DNA from: Secundilactobacillus similis DSM 23365 = JCM 2765
Lineage (GTDB): Bacteria > Bacillota > Bacilli > Lactobacillales > Lactobacillaceae
DNA length: 41,083 nucleotides
Reading direction: 5' to 3'
Assembly: GCF_001311075.1 (NCBI RefSeq)
Contig: NZ_BBAD01000023.1
Location: 1-41,083, forward strand
Both the position numbers and the translations under genes were made by a program. The notes under the pieces were generated by a model. The model was not told where the DNA came from and ran no database searches. It was given only the letters and a program-made list of their open reading frames with translations. Numbering within the stretch: the stretch's first letter is position 1; each line of letters starts with the position of its first letter. Shown piece after piece: positions 24,756 to 33,210 of the stretch.

Positions 24756-25361
24756 ATGACCATCTTGATTATTAACGCTCACCCAGATTACACGAACCCC
24801 CAACGCACCATTAACCAACTCGAACAAACCGCCCTCGACCAGTTAAAGCAACTGGCCCCTAACGCCGAAGTCGAACAATTAACTCTGTACGCCCCAGAAA
24901 CCAACATTCCAGAAATTACGGCTGAAAACTTAAATAATCCAGCTCTCGTTGACGACGCCCAGAACCAACTGATCGACCAATGGAAGCGCGCCGACTTGAT
25001 TTTGATCATGATGCCGCTTCACAACTTCAACGTGGTCAGCCGCCTCAAGGACTACATCGACAACATTTTGATTGCCAATAAGACGTTCAAATACACCGCA
25101 GATGGTTCCGTTGGCCTCCTAGACGGCAAGCAAAAAGTCGCCTACATTCAGTCCAGCGGTAGCGACTACGAGCATGATATCCGCTACGTCAACGCTGACA
25201 TTGCGCCCCACTACATGCGGACCGTTTTGAACTTCATGGGCATCACCAAGATGGAACTGATTCGTGCTGAAGGGTTAGACCTAATGGAAAATGACAAAGC
25301 GCAATTGGTTGAAGATGCAAAGAAGCGGTTAAGTGCTTACTTGGCATCAGTCGTTAAATAA
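24756..25361 (+). CDS. azoR: FMN-dependent NADH:quinone oxidoreductase / azoreductase
   Basis: The 201-residue protein is flavodoxin-like and of AzoR length. It shows the N-terminal phosphate loop after ILIINAHPDYTNPQR, MMPLHNFNVVSRLKDYID contacting the flavin, and the later QSSGSDY region. AzoR enzymes use NADH and FMN to reduce quinones and azo bonds by two electrons, which protects against quinone stress. MPLHNF replaces the common P-M-Y-N-F, so the substrate range may differ. A strong terminator follows. Confidence 0.88.
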   Translation: MTILIINAHPDYTNPQRTINQLEQTALDQLKQLAPNAEVEQLTLYAPETNIPEITAENLNNPALVDDAQNQLIDQWKRADLILIMMPLHNFNVVSRLKDYIDNILIANKTFKYTADGSVGLLDGKQKVAYIQSSGSDYEHDIRYVNADIAPHYMRTVLNFMGITKMELIRAEGLDLMENDKAQLVEDAKKRLSAYLASVVK

Positions 25362-25374
25362 TTGGCTAATAAAG

Positions 25375-25418
25375 CAGCCTTGAGAACGCCAAACCGGTAG
25401 TTCTCAAGGCTGTTTTTA
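25375..25418 (+). terminator. Terminator of azoR
   Basis: A perfect 13-bp stem CAGCCTTGAGAAC/GTTCTCAAGGCTG followed by TTTTTAG. Confidence 0.85.
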
Positions 25419-25436
25419 GCTGTTCAGTCTATTTGA

Positions 25437-26222
25437 TTACTTCTTCAAGAACACTTGCGCATAAACCACGTAAGACAGTCCACCAAATACGATGATTCCA
25501 GCAACCAACCAAATCAGCGCAATCAACGTGGTATGGGTTGACGCCTGAACACTTTGATCTAACAATCCTCGCGCCACGTTAACGATTGGTGTCATCGGTT
25601 GGTGATTGGCGAAAATCCGCACCGGTTTTGCCATCCCGGCCGTTGGCATCAACGCCGAACTAACGAACAACAACATCAGTAATAGGTAGGAAAAGCCGCC
25701 AGCAGAAGCGTAGTTATCCGCCTTTAACGAAAACGGCACCGCCAGTAACGTAATCGCCAACCCGAATAACAATGAAATTCCCCAGAAGGCCAATACTGCC
25801 GATAATGGCGCATCGACTCGGTAACCCATCACCATCCCCACTAAAAAGACGGCAACCTCTGCCAGCAACATGAAAATAATCGAGGCTAGTACGTGGGACC
25901 CTAAAATCACCCACCGGCGAATCGGCAATGAGTGCAACCGACTTAGGAACCCAGTCGTTTGATCCGTGTTGATTCGTAACGAGGTGTAGGCCGAGCCCAT
26001 CGCCATCGTTAATAGTAAGAAACCGGGCAGCGCGTAGGTTAAATAATCGCCTTCACTCATCCCACCGCCACTAACGGTCGCAATGTTGCCACCGAAAACG
26101 TACACGAAGAAAAGCAGCATGAACACCGGCATGGCGATCACCGTGATCAAGGTGTCCGCGTTGGTTAAGTTTTGACGCACGATGCGCTTGGTCAGCATCG
26201 TTAACTGTTTAATTGATTGCAT
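25437..26222 (-). CDS. ABC exporter permease (ABC-2 type)
   Basis: The 261-residue protein has six hydrophobic segments and the ABC-2 permease plan: VIAMPVFMLLFFVYVFG near the N-terminus, LPGFLLLTMAMGSAYTSLRI, RLHSLPIRRWVILGS and the late HQPMTPIVNVARGLL. It forms a drug- or antibiotic-type exporter with the ATPase encoded upstream; its start overlaps the ATPase gene by 14 bp. The substrate is unknown. Confidence 0.88.
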   Translation of the reverse strand: MQSIKQLTMLTKRIVRQNLTNADTLITVIAMPVFMLLFFVYVFGGNIATVSGGGMSEGDYLTYALPGFLLLTMAMGSAYTSLRINTDQTTGFLSRLHSLPIRRWVILGSHVLASIIFMLLAEVAVFLVGMVMGYRVDAPLSAVLAFWGISLLFGLAITLLAVPFSLKADNYASAGGFSYLLLMLLFVSSALMPTAGMAKPVRIFANHQPMTPIVNVARGLLDQSVQASTHTTLIALIWLVAGIIVFGGLSYVVYAQVFLKK

Positions 26223-27125
26223 GAGTGGCCTCCGTATCCGTGACGTTCAAGAAAACGTCCTCTAAGCTAATTTCATCTAAGTCATACTGTTGCACGGTCA
26301 GGTGCTGATCCATCAGTAGCGATAGCGCAACCGGCGCCAGACTAGCCGTTAACTTAAAACTACCAGTCTGTTCGGTATAGGCGATCTTTGCGGCTGTTAA
26401 CGCCGTAGCTGCTTCCGCGCGTTGGCTTGGTGTAACCGTCAACGTGTACGATTCCGTGACCCGTTGTTTGATTTCGGCCGGTGTCCCGGATTTGACAATC
26501 CGTCCATCCCGGATAAAAGCGATGTGGTCCGATAGAGCGTCCGCTTCGTCCAAATACTGCGTGGTGAGAAAAACGGTCTTCCCGGCATCCCGCATCTCAC
26601 GGATGAGCTGCCACAGTGCCAGCCGGTTCTTCGGATCGACACCAGTCGTGGGTTCATCCAAAAAAACGATCTGCGGATTGCCCAACAACGACATGGCAAT
26701 GTCCAACCGGCGTTTCATCCCACCAGAATAGATCTTCACCTTGCGCTTTAAAAACGTGGTGAGATCAAGTTGCGTGGCGACTGCCTCAATGGCAGCCGGT
26801 ACGTCTTGAACGTTCCGCAACGTTGCAATCAATCGCAGGTTATCCAATCCCGTAAAATCCTCGTCCACGGTCATCGACTGCGCGTTAAGCGTCATCTGTT
26901 GCCGAACCTGATTGCCGTTCTTTACCAGATCAAGCCCCATAATCGACACCGTCCCAGCGTCCGCCTGTGACAGCGTCGTCAAAATATTGATCAGCGTGCT
27001 CTTCCCCGCACCGTTTTCCCCAAGCAGGGTGAAAATCTCCCCTGTTGTGCTTGGAGCGTAATCCCCTTTAACACTTCTAATTTTCCAAACCGTTTTTTAA
27101 CATCCGTTACATCAATCGCAATCAT
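26209..27125 (-). CDS. ABC exporter ATP-binding protein, suspected frameshift
   Basis: The gene starts at ATG 27125 after GGGAGG: M-I-A-I-D-V-T-D-V-K-K-R-F-G-K-L-E-V-L-K-G-I. It leaves frame near 27040 at CAGGGGAG; one added G gives G-E-I-F-T-L-L-G-E-N-G-A-G-K-S-T with the Walker A motif, then runs on in the long frame. Signature YSGGMKRRLDIAMS, Walker B IVFLDEPTTGVD and the H-loop region FLTTQYLDEAD are intact. The length of about 305 residues with a C-terminal extension is typical of drug-resistance ATPases of the DrrA type. Coupled to the permease downstream. Confidence 0.9.
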
Positions 27126-27350
27126 TACTGTGTCGCCTCCCTGACTTGTGTTGCTTGTTGCCGTGCGCTAGTGTCGATAATCATCTATATTGTATTACTA
27201 GGTAGTTAGTCTAATTCGACACTTAAATAAGCCCAGCATGTTTATCTATTCGTTAATACTAGGTACCACTACATAGTAACAGCGAGTAGACCATCCGTCA
27301 AGCAAATTAACTAGTCATCGTCAATGATGCTTAACAAACTTGCTCGCCAT
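27126..27350. promoter_or_regulatory. Promoter region of the ABC exporter
   Basis: The 225-bp gap holds two TACTAGGTA copies, within TATTACTAGGTAG (27193–27205) and TAATACTAGGTACC near 27255, and a TATATTG (27187–27193). A similar TATATTG-ATAGGTAG arrangement precedes padR (23230–23243). A common PadR operator is possible; this is a visual similarity only. Confidence 0.35.
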
Positions 27351-27800
27351 CTACTGAGCTAACCGCATGGTAAGGATTGGATACGGCTTGCCCTGACCAT
27401 CTAATTCAGACCGACGCACCGTTTTAAACCCTAGATGCTCGTAGAAGCCAATCGCCTGCGGATTTTGCTCGTTAACGTCAAGTTCGGTCACACCTTCGTG
27501 TTGAATCGCATACTGCAGTAATTGGCGTCCTAAGCCTTGGCCACGAGCTGCTGGTTCGATAAATAGCATTTCCAGCCGTGGTGCATCGATGCCCATAAAC
27601 GCAACGGGTTGCTGTATCTCAGGATGCCGAATGATCAGCAAGCGCGGGATCGCCATCAGCGCTGATGGCACAATCGTCTTGATTTCAGCAATTTCAGCCT
27701 CACTGAGAAACGTATGCGTGGCAACGACCGATTGTTCCCAAACATCAACGAGTTGGCTAATCATTTCCGGACTGCGTTGGGTACAAACTGTAATCGTCAT
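27351..27800 (-). CDS. GNAT-family acetyltransferase (YjaB-like)
   Basis: The 149-residue protein has the GNAT fold: LEMLFIEPAARGQGLGRQLL, where R-G-Q-G-L-G binds acetyl-CoA, and the C-terminal NEQNPQAIGFYEHLGFKTVRR. The N-terminal WEQSVVATHTFLSEAEI is typical of YjaB-type enzymes. The substrate is unknown. It is a single-gene unit. Confidence 0.88.
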   Translation of the reverse strand: MTITVCTQRSPEMISQLVDVWEQSVVATHTFLSEAEIAEIKTIVPSALMAIPRLLIIRHPEIQQPVAFMGIDAPRLEMLFIEPAARGQGLGRQLLQYAIQHEGVTELDVNEQNPQAIGFYEHLGFKTVRRSELDGQGKPYPILTMRLAQ

Positions 27801-27910
27801 TTGATCATCTCCCCTCTATCATTATCTTAGTCGCTTGATGGTACCAAGTGACGTTAAAGTCGTCAAGCCAGCCCCATTTAATGAGAAATCTACCCAACTT
27901 GGTTGATGAT

Positions 27911-27939
27911 GAACCGTCAGGGAGTCGAACCCTGGACTT
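27911..27939 (-). pseudogene. tRNA 3'-half remnant
   Basis: On the minus strand CAGGG-TTCGACT-CCCTG is a perfect T-arm, followed by ACGGTTC-A, like a 3' acceptor strand. The matching GAACCGT 5' strand, D-arm and anticodon arm are absent upstream. Such 3' fragments commonly mark integration at a tRNA gene. It differs from the acceptor of the tRNA-Lys nearby (ACTGCCC), so it came from another tRNA. Confidence 0.55.
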
Positions 27940-28087
27940 AACGATTGCTTCTTTCGTCACATCTTGCTGTGAGAAGCGCCTGATTATTTTTTATTTTCTA
28001 AATTCAACAAATCCCGTTAAATCAACGTTTCCAATCAATAATCCAACAAAAAATTCCCTAATTATACATTTTTTTTGAAAAAAGGTG

Positions 28088-28116
28088 TTGTCAGATGCTG
28101 GTTTACATGATATATT
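28088..28116 (+). promoter_or_regulatory. Promoter of tRNA-Lys
   Basis: TTGTCA (28088–28093) and TATATT (28111–28116) are separated by 17 bp, ending about 50 bp before the tRNA. Confidence 0.75.
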
Positions 28117-28168
28117 AGTAAACGTTGATTGAGCGAGTTACTTACTCACATCACAACTTAAACCTTAT

Positions 28169-28241
28169 GGGCAGTTAGCTCAGCTGGCAGAGCAACGGAC
28201 TCTTAATCCGTGGGTCCAGGGTTCGATCCCCTGACTGCCCA
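28169..28241 (+). tRNA. tRNA-Lys (anticodon CTT)
   Basis: The 73-nt sequence folds as a complete tRNA: acceptor GGGCAGT/ACTGCCC, D-arm with AGCTCAGCTGGCAGAGC, anticodon stem ACGGA/TCCGT around CTCTTAA giving anticodon CTT, T-arm CAGGG-TTCGATC-CCCTG and discriminator A. The 3' CCA is not encoded. A strong promoter and terminator make it a single-gene unit. A decayed rhuM gene follows directly. Confidence 0.97.
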
Positions 28242-28253
28242 TCATAAGATATT

Positions 28254-28299
28254 AACCAGTTATCACGCAGTGCTTAGACACCGTGGTAGCTGGTTTTTT
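28254..28299 (+). terminator. Terminator of tRNA-Lys
   Basis: AACCAGTTATCACG pairs with CGTGGTAGCTGGTT, allowing one mismatch, followed by TTTTTT. Confidence 0.8.
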
Positions 28300-28332
28300 T
28301 GTGTCTTCTAGTACCTCTAGCAGGTATAATGA

Positions 28333-28806
28333 TATCACAACGTTAGTATCAACGTCCTCGTCAGTGACGAGACTATCTGGGCGACTCAAAAAACAATCGT
28401 CGAACTTTTCGGGAAAGACGTTTCAACTATTAGCAGACATATCAAAAATATCTGCGAAACGCACGAACTCAATGATGATACGACTATTGCAAAATTTGCA
28501 ACAGTCGTTAATAGAGGCATTCGTGGCGCTGTTGAAGAAAAACTAAATTACTATAATTTAGACGTCATCATTTCAGTCAGCTATCGCGTTAACTCAATCT
28601 AAGCCACTCATTTCCGACAGTGGGCAACTCAAACACTCAAAGAATACATGATTAAGGGGTTTGTCATGGACGATGACCGCTTAAAGCAAGGTACCAACCT
28701 GTTAGAAAAAGACTACTTCAATGAATTACTCGAACGCGTCCGGTCCATCAGAGCTAGTGAACGGCGAGTCTGGCAGAAAATTACCGATATTTTTGCGGAA
28801 ATTAAA
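28333..28806 (+). pseudogene. Decayed RhuM-family gene
   Basis: One frame carries clear RhuM similarity: DETIWATQKTIVELFGKDVS, TISRHIKNICETHEL, KLNYYNLDVIISVSYRVNS, then TAA at 28600, and in the same frame HFRQWATQTLKEYMIKGF and ERRVWQKITDIFAE. The N-terminus is cut off by a stop just before 28333, and the C-terminal half is missing after about 28806. RhuM proteins occur in pathogenicity islands and phage-like elements and may bind DNA. It starts 92 bp after tRNA-Lys and is probably a remnant of an element inserted there. Confidence 0.85.
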
Positions 28807-28865
28807 AACCGTAGTAGATGCTGTATACGCACCCACGACGGCTTTTCGTCTCTAAATTTCTAAAC

Positions 28866-29105
28866 TCAAAATATAATTCGCTGCCACTCTTCCTCCGTCA
28901 TTTCCTCAATCGGCGTATTTGTCCGAATGGCCTTTTCAACATCCGTCTGCATCGCTTTAACCCCATTTTCCAATACACCCGGTTCATTCGCATATCTCGG
29001 ATCCCACCAACCAATAATTCGATCTGGGAATGGTCTATTAAAATACGCTTCGTAACGTTGCTTCAACTGGTTCACCTTGTTATTCAGTTCTTCCCTCGTC
29101 ATCAA
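28866..29105 (-). CDS. Small soluble protein of unknown function
   Basis: The 79-residue protein (MMTREELNNKVNQLKQRYEA, then DPRYANEPGVLENGVKAMQT) is charged and probably helical. No family recognised. Its ATG overlaps the end of the upstream small gene (29102), so the two are translationally coupled. It is the last of three small minus-strand genes. Confidence 0.6.
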   Translation of the reverse strand: MMTREELNNKVNQLKQRYEAYFNRPFPDRIIGWWDPRYANEPGVLENGVKAMQTDVEKAIRTNTPIEEMTEEEWQRIIF

Positions 29106-29260
29106 AACAAATTCCCATCATCATGATGACTCTCAAAATAACCATCCTCATAGCCATTATCATAATCAGTTGAATCCATGCCGCCACCAGGACGCTGATC
29201 CTTTTTCGAAAACCAAAAAAGGATTTTAACGAACAACCAGAACGATCCCCCAAGTAACAC
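29102..29260 (-). CDS. Small membrane protein with acidic, His-rich tail
   Basis: The frame has one hydrophobic segment (LLGGSFWLFVKILFWFSKK) and a tail rich in Asp, Tyr and His (DSTDYDNGYEDGYFESHHDD). The start is uncertain: GTG 29260 after TTGAGG is chosen; the frame is open back to 29347, but that would overlap the upstream gene by about 60 bp. It is coupled to the gene at 28866. No family recognised. Confidence 0.5.
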   Translation of the reverse strand: MLLGGSFWLFVKILFWFSKKDQRPGGGMDSTDYDNGYEDGYFESHHDDGNLF

Positions 29261-29286
29261 AACCGCCTCAACGCCTGCGACAGTAA

Positions 29287-29493
29287 TCAGTCGAACATCT
29301 GGCAGATAATGCTGGCAATCACTAAGATGGCGATGGGAATTGACCACCGCTTCAATCGCATCTTCAACTTCGCTAATCTCACTCGGGTATTAGCTCGCCG
29401 TTTAATTCTTTTAACGTCCCTTGTTTTACCGTTCACGTTGCCGGAAAACGGCATGACAACGTTGTTATACCTGAAATTCGAATGCTTGCTCAT
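29287..29493 (-). CDS. Small basic membrane protein
   Basis: The 68-residue protein has a very basic N-terminal half (GKTRDVKRIKRRANTRVRLA) and one C-terminal TM segment (SIPIAILVIASIICQMF). The start at 29493 follows GGGGAGGA at a workable distance. It is the first of three small genes; function unknown. Confidence 0.55.
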   Translation of the reverse strand: MSKHSNFRYNNVVMPFSGNVNGKTRDVKRIKRRANTRVRLAKLKMRLKRWSIPIAILVIASIICQMFD

Positions 29494-29634
29494 CGACTAG
29501 TCCTCCCCTTTGGCTCTAGTGAATGTCATAATCACTCATTAACTATTATTGTGTGGGGCTTTCACTGTTATTATACTGCTTTCAGCTGTTTAGTTATCAA
29601 AACAAGTTAGATTGACTTTAAAATCATCCAACAG

Positions 29635-29669
29635 ACACAAAAACGGTGCCCTTAAGCGCCGTTTTTGTG
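29635..29669. terminator. Bidirectional terminator
   Basis: ACAAAAACGGTGC pairs with GCGCCGTTTTTGT (one G–U) around a short loop. On the minus strand it ends the zinc-ribbon operon, 24 bp past the last stop. Confidence 0.7.
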
Positions 29670-29692
29670 ATGTTTAACCCTCTCATTTTGTC

Positions 29693-30220
29693 CTACTTAG
29701 CCTTTTTTCTTGGTGTATTTAAAAGCATCAGAATATAGGGATAAATGTTAACAATTGGCACAAGCAGTAACCAGCCAAGTTTCCAATTGTAGCCTAAATA
29801 TCTAAGTCGTCGCATGCAAGCCGACGTCAAGGCAACATCTATTAAGTCTAATGGGACTAAATAAGTCACTGACATCAACGACAAAATCACATCAACAAGA
29901 ATGATCCATAAGCTAAACCATAAAAACGCCCACCAAAAAACCGACTTCCGACTTTCGGCGACCTTATTTTTCCAGAAACCGATATTATTGGAAGCATACA
30001 CAACACTTCCCCAAAATCCCAGTTGTTGCTGAGGTTCTTCAACCGTCACCGGTTTCTCAACTTTCTTCGGTTGATACGCCACTGGCCGCGCCATCGCCGG
30101 TGACATCGGTTCTGGCGCCTCCTTCGGTTCATCCTTAACGTCAATTACCTTGGTCCCGCAAGCTGGACAAAACAACGTACCGTCCTCTAGTTGCTGACCA
30201 CAATTTATACAAAATTTCAT
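29693..30220 (-). CDS. Zinc-ribbon DUF805-like membrane protein
   Basis: The 175-residue protein begins with a double CxxC zinc ribbon (FCINCGQQLEDGTLFCPACG), then a Pro/Glu-rich linker to about residue 65, and then DUF805-like membrane segments with the RRLRYLGYNWKLGWLLLVPI motif near the C-terminus. DUF805 proteins are of unknown function. The gene is the last of a minus-strand group with a secreted protein and two more zinc-ribbon proteins. It starts 78 bp after the secreted-protein gene. Confidence 0.75.
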   Translation of the reverse strand: MKFCINCGQQLEDGTLFCPACGTKVIDVKDEPKEAPEPMSPAMARPVAYQPKKVEKPVTVEEPQQQLGFWGSVVYASNNIGFWKNKVAESRKSVFWWAFLWFSLWIILVDVILSLMSVTYLVPLDLIDVALTSACMRRLRYLGYNWKLGWLLLVPIVNIYPYILMLLNTPRKKAK

Positions 30221-30298
30221 TCCGACATCCCCGTATTAATATCGACGCACGCAACACCCTAGCCTTATTCATTATCATTACCTAATTCAAGCTAAAAA

Positions 30299-31447
30299 TT
30301 AGTATGTCTGAGACCAGGTCTTAGTATCCGCATGGTAATACCACTTAATTGTATTCCCATATTCCGCGCTTTTACTGTATTGTGTCCAAGTTGCTCGATC
30401 TACCAATGGATTAGGAAACGTTACTTCAGTTGGCGCAACGTTTCCTACGCCAGCGATATCCGGCTTATTGCCTAGTTCATAAAAATCCGTATTGGCAGGA
30501 ACAACTGTCATATACGACGATGCGATATAACCTTTTTGACCGTCATAACTAACCGGGATAGTCCCGTATTGGTTTACACCGCCATCCGTCCTATCCCAAA
30601 AAACATTCTGAGCATTATTAGTCGTAACACGATCAGGACTGCTGTAGACTTTTAAAGTTTTCAATGCCCCATCTGCAGTCGTATTATCGTTAGCAATCAT
30701 CGTTGGGTATGTTTTTGCTTGTTCATCCGAATAGAGATAGATGTTAAATGGCGTTCCAATATAGTATTCCGTTGCAGTGCCACTAAACGGATCTTTAGCC
30801 GTTGCTGTCGTACTATCACCACTATTATCATCTGGCTCAGTCGTATCGCTGTCTCCAGATTTATTAATCTCAGTAGCGCTAGTATTCCCAGTACCAGCCG
30901 ACCCCTTCACCGCACTCAACTGTCCCTGCAAACTATCAATCTGCGCCTGCAACTTCGTCACATCCGCCGAACTCGTTACAGGTGCCACTGGCGTACTAGC
31001 AGTTGGCTGGCTTTGTAGCACCGACAAGCGCTGCGCCAACTCAGCAATCTGTTGTTCCAGCACTGAGATTTTCGCGTCACTTGCCGCTTTAGGCGTCACC
31101 TTGTTCAAATACCCGTGCCACAACCAACCTGAAGCTTTCGCACTTTTGACATAGTAATACACAGCCTTATTCCCATTAGTTTTTCGAACAACCGCTTCCT
31201 TTGAAACTGAGAATTTAGTGTTCGCATAGTTTTTAACGTTATGAACCTTCTTCGTTAACTTAGCGGTGCTATAGAGATACCCCTTAGCGCCCTTCACCGC
31301 TTTATAGTTAGCCGTTTTGATTGTTTTAACCTGTAGCACTTTCGCTGTCGCTTTAGCACTCGCCGATGTCCCCTGAACCCCAGTAAGTACGCCGCCAAAT
31401 ACACCAGCTGAGACCATCGCAATTGCAAGTTGCTTCGTTAATTTCAT
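30299..31447 (-). CDS. Secreted coiled-coil surface protein
   Basis: The start ATG 31447 follows AGGGGA and opens a signal peptide (MKLTKQLAIAMVSAGVFGG, with cleavage near SASAKA). Residues 30–115 contain two SLAP-like repeats (YKAVKGAKGYLYSTAKLTKK and YYYVKSAKASGWLWHGYLNK), which occur in surface proteins of lactobacilli. A coiled coil follows (AKISVLEQQIAELAQRLSVL, then DVTKLQAQIDSLQGQL), a Ser/Thr/Asp linker, and a C-terminal domain of about 150 residues with Tyr and Trp that I do not recognise. It is a likely wall-associated protein. Confidence 0.78.
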   Translation of the reverse strand: MKLTKQLAIAMVSAGVFGGVLTGVQGTSASAKATAKVLQVKTIKTANYKAVKGAKGYLYSTAKLTKKVHNVKNYANTKFSVSKEAVVRKTNGNKAVYYYVKSAKASGWLWHGYLNKVTPKAASDAKISVLEQQIAELAQRLSVLQSQPTASTPVAPVTSSADVTKLQAQIDSLQGQLSAVKGSAGTGNTSATEINKSGDSDTTEPDDNSGDSTTATAKDPFSGTATEYYIGTPFNIYLYSDEQAKTYPTMIANDNTTADGALKTLKVYSSPDRVTTNNAQNVFWDRTDGGVNQYGTIPVSYDGQKGYIASSYMTVVPANTDFYELGNKPDIAGVGNVAPTEVTFPNPLVDRATWTQYSKSAEYGNTIKWYYHADTKTWSQTY

Positions 31448-31511
31448 GGTATGATATCCCCTAACTATTAATTTGATCCTCATCTACAATCAAAGCTACC
31501 TTTATATCTAG

Positions 31512-32036
31512 CTAATTACTGTTATCCTTTGATAGCATGTCAGCCACGCTTTCAACCGGTACCGCAGTTGGTTGCGCATCGTCACTCGTCGCCTCAATCG
31601 AACTCTCAGCATCAAGTCCGGATTGCGCCACTTTCACCAATCCATCACCAGTTACCATCAACGTCACACTACCAATTCCGTTAGCCACCGAATTAAAACT
31701 AATCACGCTCAAATTCGCTGCCCCATCCAGGTCGTTAACGTCGAGCACTTCTCTAAGTTTATTGAACAAGGTTTCCATGAACGCCTCATAATCGGCGTTC
31801 TGTTGACTACTAACCGTCACACAACCAGAAACCGGTCCAACTACCTGATACGTCACCGGAACCGCACCAAATAAAAGTGGTTTACTGGCCGTATCCGATT
31901 TAAAGTAAAGCCCATTCTCAACGTGTAGCTTCACCGGTTCGTTCTCAAGACTTTGACCGCATTTGATACAAAACTTCGCATCGCCCTTACTCTGAGCACC
32001 GCAAGCTGGGCAAATTTTATACGCTACTTTTTCCAC
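31512..32036 (-). CDS. Zinc-ribbon protein
   Basis: The chosen GTG 32036 lies 16 bp after the upstream stop and has GCGAGG before it; a longer frame to 32192 lies inside the upstream gene. The protein of 174 residues opens VEKVAYKICPACGAQSKG with a CxxC…CxxC ribbon (FCIKCG) and continues as a beta-rich domain with TYQVVGPVSGCVTVSS and ENADYEAFMETLFNKLREVL-like helices. No TM segment is seen. It resembles proteins of the SPFH-helper or shape type only loosely; function unknown. Confidence 0.7.
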   Translation of the reverse strand: MEKVAYKICPACGAQSKGDAKFCIKCGQSLENEPVKLHVENGLYFKSDTASKPLLFGAVPVTYQVVGPVSGCVTVSSQQNADYEAFMETLFNKLREVLDVNDLDGAANLSVISFNSVANGIGSVTLMVTGDGLVKVAQSGLDAESSIEATSDDAQPTAVPVESVADMLSKDNSN

Positions 32037-32052
32037 TTGTCTGATGCCTCGC

Positions 32053-32658
32053 TTAGTTATCTTCCGCCCAGTTATAACCAATTTTGGTCCCGCGGCTATC
32101 CCAGAACACCTTCGTGCTATCCCACGGGTTTTCGATGTACGTATAGTACGCTTCCCTATACTTAGAGCCCATTTTACCTTCAACCCCGTCAATAAAGCGC
32201 TGATACTCGGTCGTCACATCGTCAATTTCAGATTGGTTGTCACCGTCCTCAACGTATTCAGTGAAACTGGATCGAATCGCTGACCCAGATAACGTTTTGA
32301 TCGTGAACGTGTTCTCCGACTTAGAATAGTAGACCCGAACCTCATCATCACCGAATTCCTTATTGGCTATCGTCTGACCGATATCAGCCGTTGCCTGTGC
32401 TGACCGGTGATTCAAATAGAAACTGTGCCCACCGACAATGAGCACGATGCCAACAACAATCACACCAATAATGGCACCGATCCAACCATTGCCACTGCTT
32501 CTATGTTTTTCGGTAACGGTGCTCGCCGGTGATTCTGGTGTCGTTGTTGCCTTAACCGTTGAATCCACCGGTTCCGCATCCGCAAATGAGGCACCACACT
32601 TTGCACAAAATTTAGCTGCATCAGCGTTTTTAGCGCCACACGCTGGACAGTATTTCAT
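32053..32658 (-). CDS. Zinc-ribbon membrane protein
   Basis: The second ATG (32658) is preferred, because AGGAGG is 8 nt before it and only 2 nt before ATG 32664. The protein has a zinc ribbon (CPACGAKNADAAKFCAKCG), a Thr/Ser linker, one TM segment (WIGAIIGVIVVGIVLIVGG) and an outward domain of about 120 residues with SKYREAYYTYIENPWDS. It is the first gene of the zinc-ribbon group. Such cytosolic-ribbon, one-TM proteins are common and poorly studied. Confidence 0.75.
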   Translation of the reverse strand: MKYCPACGAKNADAAKFCAKCGASFADAEPVDSTVKATTTPESPASTVTEKHRSSGNGWIGAIIGVIVVGIVLIVGGHSFYLNHRSAQATADIGQTIANKEFGDDEVRVYYSKSENTFTIKTLSGSAIRSSFTEYVEDGDNQSEIDDVTTEYQRFIDGVEGKMGSKYREAYYTYIENPWDSTKVFWDSRGTKIGYNWAEDN

Positions 32659-32881
32659 CGCCATCTCCTCCTACAGTCAACTCGTTTTGCCGTGCTTGGC
32701 GAAACTCTAACTTTACTACCCCGGCCCCTAAATTTATTAAGTTCATTGTTTATAGTATAAGAATACTAGTATCATAGGACAATTTTACCGCAATCAGTAT
32801 AATTTTACTATATATCAATCAAAGTTATCCCTGTCGAAATGCCTTCAAAAATAAGAAAGTGGCAGTGGAGGTGTCGCAATC

Positions 32882-33196
32882 ATGAATAGTAGTGATATTT
32901 CAGCCAAAATTCGCCATCTCAGACGCGTGAGAGGTTATAGCCAATTCAAATTAGCCGAATTAGCAGATGTTTCGGAGTCCCTGATTTCAAAAGTCGAACA
33001 GGGCAAGGTCCCGAACCTCAGCATTCCCATGCTAGCTAAAATCGTTAACGGACTTGGCCTACCACTGAGTGACTTCTTTGCGGATGATGATGTGTTAAAC
33101 CATTCAATCGTAACTGAAAAACTGCAGCAGTTGCCTGCCGAGAAGCGAGATGAAGCGTTACGGTTGGTACTGCAGATGCTGGATTTGATGAAGTGA
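32882..33196 (+). CDS. XRE-family regulator
   Basis: The 104-residue protein has a lambda-repressor-like helix-turn-helix (residues 8–62: IRHLRRVRGYSQFKLAELAD, VSESLISKVEQGK) and a short helical tail (EKRDEALRLVLQMLDLM). It is divergent from the zinc-ribbon group with 223 bp between, so it may control that group. GTGGAGG precedes the start. Confidence 0.87.
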   Translation: MNSSDISAKIRHLRRVRGYSQFKLAELADVSESLISKVEQGKVPNLSIPMLAKIVNGLGLPLSDFFADDDVLNHSIVTEKLQQLPAEKRDEALRLVLQMLDLMK

Positions 33197-33210
33197 TTTT
33201 TAATTTAACG

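Noticed and set aside
28283..28546. Ser/Thr-rich open frame beside tRNA-Lys
   Set aside because: It is an out-of-frame shadow of the rhuM remnant, which has clear similarity in another frame.
32053..32192. Longer start of the second zinc-ribbon protein inside the upstream gene
   Set aside because: It would overlap the upstream gene by 140 bp; GTG 32036 lies just before the conserved CxxC start and has a ribosome site.
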